Shown here: one piece after another, positions 19,417-27,940 of the stretch
Position numbering within the stretch: position 1 is the first letter of the stretch
Layout: each line of letters starts with the position of its first letter
Origin: Pseudanabaena biceps PCC 7429
Lineage (GTDB): Bacteria > Cyanobacteriota > Cyanobacteriia > Pseudanabaenales > Pseudanabaenaceae
Direction: 5' to 3'
DNA: 53,140 nt
Assembly: GCF_000332215.1 (NCBI RefSeq)
Contig: NZ_ALWB01000005.1
Location: 1-53,140, forward strand
Translations under genes and position numbers: made by a program
The notes under the pieces: generated by a model
The model's input: only the letters and a program-made list of their open reading frames with translations
Databases searched by the model: none
Told to the model about the DNA's origin: nothing

Positions 19417-20513
19417 TAGATCTGAGTCATGTGGGTATACTCCGTCAGTAGCTCGTCATAGGTGAGGCTATCGGTGTCTGCCTGCGGACTCCACAGCAGT
19501 TCAAACACTAATAAATGGCTAGATGGAATTGCGGCGATCGCCTTTAAGGCTGTCTGTAATTGCTCGGTATTGTGGATTTCGCCAAATATTGGCTTGTCAT
19601 GCTCGGTGCCAATTAAGAGTGTTACGACAATATAGGCTGAAGGATCCTTGTCAGGAGAAGCGATCGCCGTTGAACGTTGAACAACTCGCCCTTTGACATT
19701 TACTAAGGTTTCTTCACTAAACTTAGTGCGTTCTTCTAGGGATAGTTCGTTAAAAAGGGACTCAGCGCGATCGCGATTTACTGATTGCGAACTAGATGAA
19801 ACATGGGTCCAGTTTTCGGGGGTACGCATCAAAGCTAATGCAGACTCTTGCATCAGCGTCATTAAACCTTCTGACGTATCCGTATCCACTTCAAGGCTTA
19901 ATTCTGTTAATTGGGCTTGCACCTGACGCGCTTCAGCAAGCAGGGCAACCTGTAACTTGGTGACGGTAAAGGTTTCATTCCCAAGCTCTCCAGCTTTTCC
20001 CCCTGATTTGCTAGGAATCATAATTGAGCGAATGATGAAATAGACAATCGTTCCACCGATTAGCAAAATTATCAACCAAACCAGCCACGACATGTCCGAA
20101 GAACCTCTATTCGCGTCGCTGCTGCGGAAAGAATTTGACGGAGAATTGGGATAATTCGACGAATTATTGATAATAATCGGTACTGGGACAATGGCTGGAT
20201 TCTTTTGCGTTTGACTGGGGCTAGTTAAGGAGTCGCGATCGTTGCTAGAAGGGCTAGATGTGCTTGTGGGTGTAGATTTTGATGGCGATTTGGTAGAAGA
20301 GCTACTAGAGCTGCTAGAACTGCTAGAACCCGATGATGGTGATGATTTAAAGGAGCCACCCCCGCTTCGAGCTCCGCTACTTTTGGCATAGGCTTGCCGA
20401 TCTTGCAAAATCGCTAGATTGTATTGCCGATCGCTAAAGCTCAAAGCGATCGCTTGAATCATGGAGAAGGTCAGTAATGTGGTTGTAAAGAACTGAAGTT
20501 TTTTCTTGTACAT
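19416..20513 (-). CDS. DUF1517 family membrane protein
   Basis: A 365-aa protein of the DUF1517 family found in cyanobacteria and plastids, with no settled function. It starts with a signal-like hydrophobic segment (about residues 8-27). A low-complexity Ser/Gly/Pro region (about 45-135) follows, including a run of consecutive serines and SGGGSFKSS, the sort of motif seen at the start of this family. One transmembrane helix is at about 143-166 (WLVWLIILLIGGTIVYFII), then a soluble C-terminal domain with LQVALLAEARQVQAQLTEL and YIVVTLLIGTEHDKP. The region just before the start codon is a 14-bp tandem repeat and shows no ribosome binding site. Confidence 0.8.
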   Translation of the reverse strand: MYKKKLQFFTTTLLTFSMIQAIALSFSDRQYNLAILQDRQAYAKSSGARSGGGSFKSSPSSGSSSSSSSSSSSTKSPSKSTPTSTSSPSSNDRDSLTSPSQTQKNPAIVPVPIIINNSSNYPNSPSNSFRSSDANRGSSDMSWLVWLIILLIGGTIVYFIIRSIMIPSKSGGKAGELGNETFTVTKLQVALLAEARQVQAQLTELSLEVDTDTSEGLMTLMQESALALMRTPENWTHVSSSSQSVNRDRAESLFNELSLEERTKFSEETLVNVKGRVVQRSTAIASPDKDPSAYIVVTLLIGTEHDKPIFGEIHNTEQLQTALKAIAAIPSSHLLVFELLWSPQADTDSLTYDELLTEYTHMTQI

Positions 20514-20578
20514 ATTACAAATATCAAATTACAAATATCAAATTACAAATATCAAATTACAGATATCAAATTACAAAT
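20514..20578. repeat. 14-bp tandem repeat touching a start codon
   Basis: About four and a half copies of ATTACAAATATCAA, with one change (ACAG), lie directly upstream of the ATG of the DUF1517 gene (which reads leftwards). Copy number could vary by slippage and would alter the 5' leader. Confidence 0.85.
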
Positions 20579-20776
20579 ATCGGATGGCTGCTAATGCTTG
20601 TCAGTAAATTTTGAGAGAGTTGTTTGCCACTTGCAGCATCATTATGGAGCGTAATGCAAGCAAACTCATCTAAACCATAACGATAAATTAAACTGTTAGC
20701 CTCACAGTTATGGCTCAAATATTGCTCAAACACACGACGATCGCCTTAAGCTCAAGAAACTATAACTTTTATAAGT
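20579..20776 (-). pseudogene. Partial, internally deleted copy of the adjacent GGDEF gene
   Basis: Bases 20579-20720 match 20973-21115 inside the neighbouring REC-GGDEF gene with only a handful of differences. After CGATCGCCTTAAG the copy jumps to CTCAAGAAACTATAACTTTT, which matches 21208 onward, so about 84 bases are missing. Both break points contain AAG, which suggests a microhomology deletion. It has no open frame of its own. Confidence 0.85.
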
Positions 20777-20785
20777 GCCATCACG

Positions 20786-21799
20786 TTAGATAAGTTCTTT
20801 GATATAGTCCTGATTGCCACCCGCACATTGAGCTTGATGTAGTGAGTGTTCTGCTAAAGCTACAAGTTTGCCAAAACTCCGATCAAGATTTTGTTGGCTT
20901 AGGCTTGCTAAAGTTGTTACCACTCCACCGACACTAATCGTCAGTGGGAATAACAATGCCGAAGAGACAGAAATCGGATGGCTGCTAATGCTTGCCAGTA
21001 AATTTTGAGAGAGTTGTTTGCCACTTGCGGCATCATTATGGGGCGTAATGCAAGCAAACTCATCTAAACCATAACGATAAATTAAACTGTTAGCCTCACA
21101 GTTATTGCTCAAACGCCCGACGATCGCCTTAAGCGTCTCATTGCCAACCTGCTCGCCATAGGACTCGACAATCGGTTGAAAGCGATCGATATTAATGATC
21201 AACAAGCTCAAAAAACTATAACTTTTATAAGGGCCATAGCCCTTAAACAGTTGCATCATTTTTGGCACGATCTCAACAAAAGCCTGCTCGCTTAAAGCCT
21301 TTGTCAAAGGATCGACTAAGTTCAATGTATCCAGCAAGTCATTTTGAGCGAGTAATTTCTGGTTAGTCCAGATCAAAGACTGCGTTAACGCACTGACCTT
21401 TAGCCCCGTCCGCAATCTTACCCTTAGCTCAGAACTATCAATGGAGTTGCTGAGAAATTCATCAACACCCGCATCTAAACCAATTTGACGTTGTTGATTG
21501 TTCAAATCATCGACAATCAAGACAAAATACGTCGTCATGAGGTCGGGATGTTCGAGATTTACCTTGACCCGATGGCAAAGTGCTACACCAGAGACATCGG
21601 GGATATGCCAATCAGCTAAAACGATCGCAGGTTTTTTGTGAAGAATGATTTCCCAAGCTTTTTCGCCACTGGTTTCCGTGATGAAACTGTAACGTTCTGA
21701 GCCTAAATATTGGGTAATTGTCGTCAAAATATGCTGATCGGCACTAACGATCAGCATGAGCGCATTATGGCGGTAATACTTTAGTCTGCGGAAATCCAA
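20786..21799 (-). CDS. Response regulator with REC and degenerate GGDEF domain
   Basis: A 337-aa protein. An N-terminal receiver domain (about residues 14-130) has the phosphoacceptor Asp in VLADWHIPD (near 63). After a coiled linker there is a GGDEF domain (about 165-330) of the family that makes cyclic-di-GMP. The A-site reads GLDEF instead of GGDEF, and no RxxD inhibitory site precedes it, so activity is doubtful; it may bind rather than make the nucleotide. The start is uncertain: TTG 21799 follows a 17-base repeat of the same start sequence (LDFRRLK is coded twice, in different contexts), and an internal ATG at residue 14 is an alternative. A broken partial copy lies directly downstream. 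Confidence 0.8.
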   Translation of the reverse strand: MDFRRLKYYRHNALMLIVSADQHILTTITQYLGSERYSFITETSGEKAWEIILHKKPAIVLADWHIPDVSGVALCHRVKVNLEHPDLMTTYFVLIVDDLNNQQRQIGLDAGVDEFLSNSIDSSELRVRLRTGLKVSALTQSLIWTNQKLLAQNDLLDTLNLVDPLTKALSEQAFVEIVPKMMQLFKGYGPYKSYSFLSLLIINIDRFQPIVESYGEQVGNETLKAIVGRLSNNCEANSLIYRYGLDEFACITPHNDAASGKQLSQNLLASISSHPISVSSALLFPLTISVGGVVTTLASLSQQNLDRSFGKLVALAEHSLHQAQCAGGNQDYIKELI

Positions 21800-21862
21800 G
21801 ATGGTTGCCTCGCCATATTTTTGAGTCTGCGGAAATCCAGTCCTAGCGAGAAATATACGAGA

Positions 21863-22753
21863 TTACTTTTTGCCCCAGCCAAATAACCCGCCTTTTTTTT
21901 CTGGCGTTTTTTCTGGTGGTTTGCTAGCAGTAGTCACCTGATTGATATATTTGAGGGCTATAGGCTCTTTCGGATCGAGCTTGAGAGCTTTTTGAAAGCT
22001 TGCCTTCGCGATCACGGCCGCATTTTGATTCATTTGCACTAACCCCTTAAGCGCATAGACTTTAGCGTTATTAGGATCGAGTTTCTCCGCTCCTAGTAAC
22101 TCCTTAAGAGCGTCAGTCCATTGCTTTTTACTGATAAATAACTCCGCCATATTGAGATTTCGCAGTGCGGGAGACTGGGCTAGTTTGGCAGCTACAGGTT
22201 CAGGGTTATTGGTTTGACTGGGAGCAGGAGCGTAAGCATTGCTGCTGCTGGTAAAACTCAAGGTCTGCTGAGTCAAGACATATACCAAATTTAACTCGCT
22301 GAGAGTTGTGGTGTATTCCAAGATGGCATCTAAGCTTTCATATTGTTTTGGAGCAATTTGTTCTACATATTGCTGATAGGTGATTTCGTGGGGCATCCGA
22401 TAGAGTTTTTGGGCAATTTCGGAACTGATCGTCGGTATCTGTTCTTTTTGCTTGGTGTTCTGGGCAAAAATTCTTAAGGTGGCTAAATACTCTCCCCGTT
22501 CGCGATCGCTATTGAGAATTTGGTAGGCTGGGCTGACCATTTTTGAGAAATATTTAGTGGCTAACTCTTTTTCTTCGGGAGTTCGACCAAATACATCAGG
22601 ATGCAAAATCTTTGCAAGCTTGAGAAATTTTTTGCGAATTTGGAGCGCATCACTGGTTATTGGTAAACCGAGTACGGCGTAATGATCGCTAATACCGTAA
22701 CTGGCAAGACCGTTGTTGATTTTAAAGTTTTCTGGCTTTCCCACAGGTTCCAC
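21863..22753 (-). CDS. J-domain protein with C-terminal TPRs
   Basis: A 296-aa Hsp70 co-chaperone-like protein. The J domain spans about residues 22-92 (DHYAVLGLPI to AYQILNSDRER) and contains the essential HPD (51-53), so it could stimulate a DnaK ATPase. The middle segment is helical. The C-terminal part has two TPR-like units (LFISKKQWTDALKELLGAEK and AKVYALKGLVQMNQNAAVIA). The end is basic (KKGGLFGWGKK). The only start compatible with the J domain is GTG 22753, which makes the gene overlap the upstream solute-binding-protein gene by 97 bases in another frame, so the two are probably translationally coupled. Confidence 0.82.
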   Translation of the reverse strand: MEPVGKPENFKINNGLASYGISDHYAVLGLPITSDALQIRKKFLKLAKILHPDVFGRTPEEKELATKYFSKMVSPAYQILNSDRERGEYLATLRIFAQNTKQKEQIPTISSEIAQKLYRMPHEITYQQYVEQIAPKQYESLDAILEYTTTLSELNLVYVLTQQTLSFTSSSNAYAPAPSQTNNPEPVAAKLAQSPALRNLNMAELFISKKQWTDALKELLGAEKLDPNNAKVYALKGLVQMNQNAAVIAKASFQKALKLDPKEPIALKYINQVTTASKPPEKTPEKKGGLFGWGKK

Positions 22754-23553
22754 CTCTTAAGTATCTGTTCGAGTTTACCCTCTTGACGCATCTCTGTTAA
22801 AGCCCGATCTACGGCATTTTTCAGGGATACATCGTCCTTATTGACGATCGCCACTAGACGAATCGGAATTAAGGGTTCCCCAACAATTATAAAGTTGGGA
22901 TTGTTGCGTGCTTGCCATACGGCTACTGGTTCATCAAGGATCATCGCATCAAGCTGGCGATCGCGCAGTTGGATGACCATCCGATCGAGATCCCGTGAGG
23001 AGAACAGGCGGATAGCATTACCCCTATTTTTATTATAGGTTTCTGCGATCGCTGCGCCTCCGCTATTTGCCACAACCCCAACTCGCTTGCCGATCATATC
23101 GCGGAGGGATTTGATTTGGGTACCATCGGCACGGATTAGCAGCCTTTGAGCGCTACGGTAATAGGGAATGGTTTCAATGAATTTGCCCTTGGTATCGCCC
23201 GTTTCTAGGGCTCCCTCTTCCCGCGCACTTAGAAGTACATCGACCTGTCGCGAAGCTAAATTGTCAGGCTGGGTAGACCAAGGAATATTAATGGGACGGG
23301 GTTCAATGTTTAATTTTGCGGCAATTTCTTGAATGATTTCTAGCTCAAACCCATCATAAAACTGCGTCTTGGCATTCCAAAACATATAGGGACCACCGAT
23401 CGCGGCATCAATTCCCACTCGTAATTGCCCGCGACGCATGACGATGCCAAGGCTGCTGTCTTCAGCAAATACTGGCGATATTGTGCTAGCTATACCTAGA
23501 CTTAGCCCTGTATAAATTGCTAAACAAGCAAGTTTGTTGACAAACTTAAACAT
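22657..23553 (-). CDS. Periplasmic amino-acid-type solute-binding protein (SBP family 3)
   Basis: A 298-aa protein with a clear signal peptide (MFKFVNKLACLAIYTGLSLG, cleavage after PVFA near residue 30) and a family 3 binding fold: LRVGIDAAIGGPYMFW, FYDGFELEIIQEIAAKLNIEP, RDMIGKRVGVVANSGGAAIAE, LRDRQLDAMILDEPVA. Such proteins deliver polar amino acids or similar solutes to ABC importers, or sense them; no permease or ATPase is adjacent. I start at ATG 23553; a TTG at 23568 would add five residues. The frame runs about 30 residues past the usual end (near WNLWESQ), over the start of the J-domain gene. Its first 60 bases and upstream region are duplicated at 26160. Confidence 0.82.
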   Translation of the reverse strand: MFKFVNKLACLAIYTGLSLGIASTISPVFAEDSSLGIVMRRGQLRVGIDAAIGGPYMFWNAKTQFYDGFELEIIQEIAAKLNIEPRPINIPWSTQPDNLASRQVDVLLSAREEGALETGDTKGKFIETIPYYRSAQRLLIRADGTQIKSLRDMIGKRVGVVANSGGAAIAETYNKNRGNAIRLFSSRDLDRMVIQLRDRQLDAMILDEPVAVWQARNNPNFIIVGEPLIPIRLVAIVNKDDVSLKNAVDRALTEMRQEGKLEQILKRWNLWESQKTLKSTTVLPVTVLAIITPYSVYQ

Positions 23554-23608
23554 TAATTTTTTAATCAAGCGATCGCTATAAATATAGCAATATCTCCATC
23601 ATTCTTGG
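23495..23608. repeat. 114-bp direct repeat, copy 1 (intact SBP gene start)
   Basis: This copy covers the start, signal-peptide codons and promoter side of the solute-binding-protein gene. The other copy is at 26160-26273 in the same orientation, about 88% identical by eye with no gaps, including the shared stretch AAGCGATCGCTATAAATATA. Confidence 0.85.
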
Positions 23609-23855
23609 ATCTTGATCAATAATTGCAGTCCATTGTTAAAGACTTTCGACTATGAGTAAGGGTAAATAAAGGCGAAAAAATCGAAATGGTTGTGATTCAA
23701 AGCCTTATGCTCTTTGCACGAGTTAGTGACCTATCCCTTTATACAACCTCATAAACATTACTTTTTTGCTACACAAAAACTGAAAAGTATCTGATATAGT
23801 TCATGTGTAGGGCTGATGGCTAATGAAATGAAGATTATTTAGAGGAGATTAAATT
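23609..23855. other. Leader of the accessory island, no gene seen
   Basis: This AT-rich stretch contains a 22-codon open frame (23686-23754) that cannot be told from chance, and no palindromic element. AGAGGAG at 23841-23847, eight bases before the ATG at 23856, is a good ribosome binding site. Confidence 0.5.
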
Positions 23856-24719
23856 ATGGATAACAGGAAGAATTTTCAAGCTGTGACTAATTTACAGCCA
23901 TTAAAGAAGAATGCTACTCAAGTCTGCGGACAAGAATTTATAGACACTCTAACGGCTCGTCATATTTATGCTAAAGATGATATTTTTTGGCTAGAGGTTA
24001 ACTGTTATCTGAACATCCCAAATAATGCATATGAGCAAATGTTGATCGCAAAGCAAGAAGAACTAAAAATACACGAAGCCAACCTAGCAACTGAAAGACA
24101 ATCAGAAATAGTGAGGCTCTTAGAGAATAAAAGGTTGCTGTATGAAAAAACTAGGCAGTCTTGGACTATCAAGTTATTTGAATCTCCCGAATCAAAGATG
24201 TTTGGCAAATATTTCGCAGAGGCAACTAGCTTAGATAACACACCACTTACTTCATCTTTCTTTGATACGGTGCATAAAGCAGAACAAAATATATTTTCTT
24301 TAATCGATCAATTTGATAACAAAAATGAAAAAGAAGTTCTTTTTACGAAATATTATCGAGTTCTTAAACCTATTTATTTAATGTTTCTTTATCTATCAGG
24401 TTCGGATGAATATTTTGAGAAAGAGAGATGTAAAGAAACATTTACAGGAGTTCGTAGTTGGATCAGTTTGCAATGGGACATATTAGATCGACTAGAAAAA
24501 GAAGGACTGCTAGAACAACCCCAAAGAAAATCTCCTAACCCCAAAAAAGTAACATATGTAGAACTAACTAAAAATGGCATAAAAGAAGCTAGGAAAAATC
24601 TACAGAATATTAATTTAGATGGAGTTGATGCATTGCTTTTAGAAAGAACTTATCACGAAGAATATATAAAACATAAAACAAATCTCGATCTTAATAGAGA
24701 AATAGACAATGATCAGTAA
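23856..24719 (+). CDS. Unrecognised protein with C-terminal winged-helix-like domain
   Basis: I do not recognise the family of this 287-aa protein. Residues about 60-110 are charged and helical (KQEELKIHEANLATERQSE). The middle is rich in Phe and Tyr (VLFTKYYRVLKPIYLMFLYL). Residues about 195-255 look like a winged helix: WISLQWDILDRLEKEGLLEQ as helix and turn, then VTYVELTKNGIKEARKNL as a beta wing plus helix ('LT-x-x-G' is common in MarR/PadR-like folds). It may therefore bind DNA, perhaps as repressor of its own unit. It overlaps the next gene by 11 bases. The pair is AT-rich, has no HIP1 octamer and stands out from its neighbours, suggesting horizontal transfer. Confidence 0.7.
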   Translation: MDNRKNFQAVTNLQPLKKNATQVCGQEFIDTLTARHIYAKDDIFWLEVNCYLNIPNNAYEQMLIAKQEELKIHEANLATERQSEIVRLLENKRLLYEKTRQSWTIKLFESPESKMFGKYFAEATSLDNTPLTSSFFDTVHKAEQNIFSLIDQFDNKNEKEVLFTKYYRVLKPIYLMFLYLSGSDEYFEKERCKETFTGVRSWISLQWDILDRLEKEGLLEQPQRKSPNPKKVTYVELTKNGIKEARKNLQNINLDGVDALLLERTYHEEYIKHKTNLDLNREIDNDQ

Positions 24720-25314
24720 TTTGCATATTCAACAAAATCATAAGTACATGAAAGATTTAGAACTTGAGTTTACAGCACAGTATTCAGATAGTAATAATTT
24801 AATGATTACGCCATTTTCAGGATCGATAAAAATATATCTAGAACAAGACGATCTTGAAGAATATAAAAGCTTAGAAATTGGACATATCAAAGCATATAGA
24901 TTTGACTTGTCTTACAACTACTTAGATTTAACCCTTGCAGCCGATCACATAACGCAAGACGTATATTATTTTGCTAATTTCTTCTTGCAAGAAAATCCAC
25001 ATTTGATAGAGTTTTCTTTTTATTTATTCTATCTAGATAGAGCTTTTATTCAACCTGAATACCGAGGTAAAGACTATGGATTAAAGGCTTTGTCAATATT
25101 TCTAAAACTATTTGCAGCAGGAGAAACAGTTGGTTGTTTTCCTTCACCTATTGAAGATTTAAAAGACAAATATACTGATAATAGAGGTAAGTTAATTATG
25201 AAAAAGTACTGGTCAAAGTTAGGTTTAAACAAATATGAAAGTGAGCAAAATATTCTTTGGACAGAACAATGGAATTCACCAAATTGGTTAGAAGAACAAA
25301 TATCTAAATCGTAA
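24709..25314 (+). CDS. GNAT-fold protein, partner of the upstream gene
   Basis: A 201-aa protein with signs of a GCN5-related N-acetyltransferase fold. AFIQPEYRGKDYGLKALSIF (about residues 111-130) fits the acetyl-CoA pyrophosphate-binding motif (R/Q-x-x-G-x-G/A region, here R-G-K-D-Y-G) after a beta strand, and MKKYWSKLGLNKYESEQ near 165 fits the usual late Tyr-containing segment. The substrate is unknown. ATG 24709 overlaps the upstream stop by 11 bases, so translation is likely coupled; ATG 24748 is an alternative. Like its partner it is AT-rich and free of HIP1. GNAT toxins exist in type II toxin-antitoxin systems, but the partner here is much larger than the usual RHH antitoxin. Confidence 0.65.
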   Translation: MISNLHIQQNHKYMKDLELEFTAQYSDSNNLMITPFSGSIKIYLEQDDLEEYKSLEIGHIKAYRFDLSYNYLDLTLAADHITQDVYYFANFFLQENPHLIEFSFYLFYLDRAFIQPEYRGKDYGLKALSIFLKLFAAGETVGCFPSPIEDLKDKYTDNRGKLIMKKYWSKLGLNKYESEQNILWTEQWNSPNWLEEQISKS

Positions 25315-25371
25315 ATATATCGAAAAATAATTAAGACCATGCCACTTCATCGGAAGCGCCCCCACGGTTGA

Positions 25372-25539
25372 GATCGCTTAGTCAAAGGGATAGCCGAGTT
25401 GAATGCGATCGCCGAATGTTTGGATGAGAGATAAAGCGATCAATGTTTAGCAATTTCTAAGAGACTTGCTGATGAACTAAATGTGGAAGTTTTGACCTAT
25501 CACAGTAATCTTCGCTGGTGTTGCTTAGTGACAAGGTAA
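25372..25539 (+). pseudogene. Possible gene remnant
   Basis: A reading frame of 56 codons is broken by one TAA (25432-25434) and has a protein-like composition (VKGIAELNAIAECLDE, then AISKRLADELNVEVLTY). It contains a GCGATCGC site, unlike the pair before it. No family was recognised. The rest of 25315-25565 shows nothing else. Confidence 0.35.
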
Positions 25540-25565
25540 TTATGATATGCGATCGGGATTTTCCA

Positions 25566-26142
<577 letters not shown>

Positions 26143-26159
26143 TTATTGTGGTAAAGAAT

Positions 26160-26273
26160 CCTAGACATAGTCATGTATAAATTGCTAAGCCAGCAAGCCT
26201 GTGAGCAAACTTAAACATTTATTCTTTAATCAAGCGATCGCTATAAATATAGCAATATCTCCATCACTCATGG
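26160..26273. repeat. 114-bp direct repeat, copy 2 (degenerate)
   Basis: This copy of the solute-binding-protein gene start (see 23495-23608) has lost the frame: translated leftwards it meets stop codons. It brackets the accessory island on the right. The last bases include the TGA stop of the Uma2 gene (26264-26266). Confidence 0.85.
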
Positions 26274-26857
26274 TGTAGTCCATGCCGAAAAGCTCTCATT
26301 GCTTCTAATCTTGATGGCATCTGCACACAACGTACTAACAGATCAATATCGAGATCAGGTAAAAGTTGGCTACGGGGGACAAGATGGTATTCCGAAGAAA
26401 TGAAAGCATACACTTGCAGTTGGTTATTTTCCCAAAGCCAGACCTCAGGAATCTCAAAGCGACGATATTTCTCTAGTTTTTTCAAGCTGCCGCTAGTCAA
26501 GATCACCTCGATCGCTAGATCAGGATTAGCTTTCTTTTCCCCCAAATAATAAGACTCATCAGGCTCAAAGGATGTCCCCTTTTCTTCACCACGACGAGTT
26601 GCGCTGCCCACAGGTATAAACTCAATTCCTTGAATAATGAAATAGGCTTCCAACAAAATCGCTAGAGATTTCTTAATCAATTCGTGGGGTTCACCAACAG
26701 TCATTAGCTCAATCCAGCCATCAAGATAAGTAATGCGAAAGCCACCTGTGGCTAACAGGTTTTCTAACACCTCGAATTCTTGCCAACTATAGATCCTTGG
26801 CAATAGTAATTTTTGCTCTAGCTCAATATGAGTTGATTTAGATAAAGTGATGCTCAT
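26264..26857 (-). CDS. Uma2 family protein (putative PD-(D/E)XK endonuclease)
   Basis: A 197-aa Uma2 protein, the third in the window and of another subtype than those at 10416 and 11209. The pattern is: YSWQEFEVLENLLATGGFRI, the strand ITYLDGWIELMTVGEPHE, then SFEPDESYYLGEK carrying the first acid, PDLAIEVILTSG with D and E, and LKKLEKYRRFEIPEVWLWEN. The length is normal. ATG 26857 starts it. The stop codon lies inside the degenerate repeat copy, so the end of the gene may have been set by the event that made the duplication. Confidence 0.85.
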   Translation of the reverse strand: MSITLSKSTHIELEQKLLLPRIYSWQEFEVLENLLATGGFRITYLDGWIELMTVGEPHELIKKSLAILLEAYFIIQGIEFIPVGSATRRGEEKGTSFEPDESYYLGEKKANPDLAIEVILTSGSLKKLEKYRRFEIPEVWLWENNQLQVYAFISSEYHLVPRSQLLPDLDIDLLVRCVQMPSRLEAMRAFRHGLHHE

Positions 26858-26923
26858 ATGCTATGACTGCTATTACTTAGCAAATACTTACTAGCCATTT
26901 TACGCGCATGGCTCTGAAAATTT

Positions 26924-27940
26924 ATGAGATGTAAAGAATCTATTCCTCAAAGTAATTCTTTGACTGCTGTAACTAACAAGCTAACTTTTCATACTTGTCT
27001 CAGTAGTGCCTTTACAATCTTGATCTGTTCTTTGTCGAGTTTGGTAGTACCTAGCGACTTACTGCAATTAGATGCGATCGCTCAAACTTGGTTATTGGCG
27101 CAGTTTAGCGGAAGTAATTATGGATTGGGACTACCAAAAACGGCAAGTACGGGCGGCGGCACGCGCCTGTTCGATGCCACCACGATCAAAAATGGCTCCT
27201 TCTCCCATCCTAGCCGTGGACTTCCCTCTGTGCATAGTGGTGGAGGTAAACGCCCTTGCAATCCCAACGCGATTAGAGATGGAAACTCTCCAAAGCCGAG
27301 CGAAACGAGTCCGTCTTCAAAATTACCTTTCATCATCTTGATTACGCCAGAAGATGGGGCAAAAACCGCAAGTCCTCAACCGACGCTGTATTGGTATTTA
27401 AATGATGGGAATATTTCTGAAGATCCCAGTGAAGCCAAGGATTCGCCAAATTCGCCTAATAAAGCTGATTTGAACGGGCAGCTTACCTTATTTACGGACG
27501 ATTCCGAACCGATCGCAGTTTTTCAAATTGAGATAGAAATGCATGGTGGTTTGTCTAGCTTTAAATTACCGCAATCTGCTTCTTTAAAGCCAGATCAGCC
27601 CTATAATTGGCAGATTGTAGTGGAAGATCGCCTTTGCCAAAAAGTTACTGTCAGCGGTTGGATTATGTATACACCAACCGAAGAAAACCTCAAGCGATCC
27701 TTGAATCTGGCTTTAACCGATCGCGATCGCGCCAAGGTTTACGCTCGGTCAGGATATTGGTTTGAGGCGATCGATGGCTATGCCCGTTGGTTAAAATTTA
27801 AGCCCAATGATATTCAAGCTCTAAGAGAAGCAGGTGAACTTTTAAAGGCAGGGCTGGCTAATAATCAAAATTTGGACTTTGAGTCTTTTAGTAAGCAACT
27901 TGAGATCGATGAGACTTCCTTGCCTAGCAATAACCCATGA
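26924..27940 (+). CDS. DUF928 domain protein
   Basis: A 338-aa protein with a DUF928 domain, a cyanobacterial family of unknown function. A hydrophobic segment (about residues 28-48) suggests export or anchoring. The family features are visible: GLPKTASTGGGTR and RGLPSVHSGGG early, then ILITPEDGAKTASPQPTLYW, IEMHGGLSSFKLP, LKPDQPYNWQIVV, and a helical end that looks like one TPR-like unit (ARSGYWFEAIDGYARWLKFK). Its TGA overlaps the ATG of the glycosyltransferase gene (ATGA), so the two form an operon with coupled translation. Confidence 0.82.
   Translation: MRCKESIPQSNSLTAVTNKLTFHTCLSSAFTILICSLSSLVVPSDLLQLDAIAQTWLLAQFSGSNYGLGLPKTASTGGGTRLFDATTIKNGSFSHPSRGLPSVHSGGGKRPCNPNAIRDGNSPKPSETSPSSKLPFIILITPEDGAKTASPQPTLYWYLNDGNISEDPSEAKDSPNSPNKADLNGQLTLFTDDSEPIAVFQIEIEMHGGLSSFKLPQSASLKPDQPYNWQIVVEDRLCQKVTVSGWIMYTPTEENLKRSLNLALTDRDRAKVYARSGYWFEAIDGYARWLKFKPNDIQALREAGELLKAGLANNQNLDFESFSKQLEIDETSLPSNNP

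Noticed and set aside
23686-23754. 22-codon open frame in the island leader
   Set aside because: Too short, with no ribosome binding site and no recognisable peptide.
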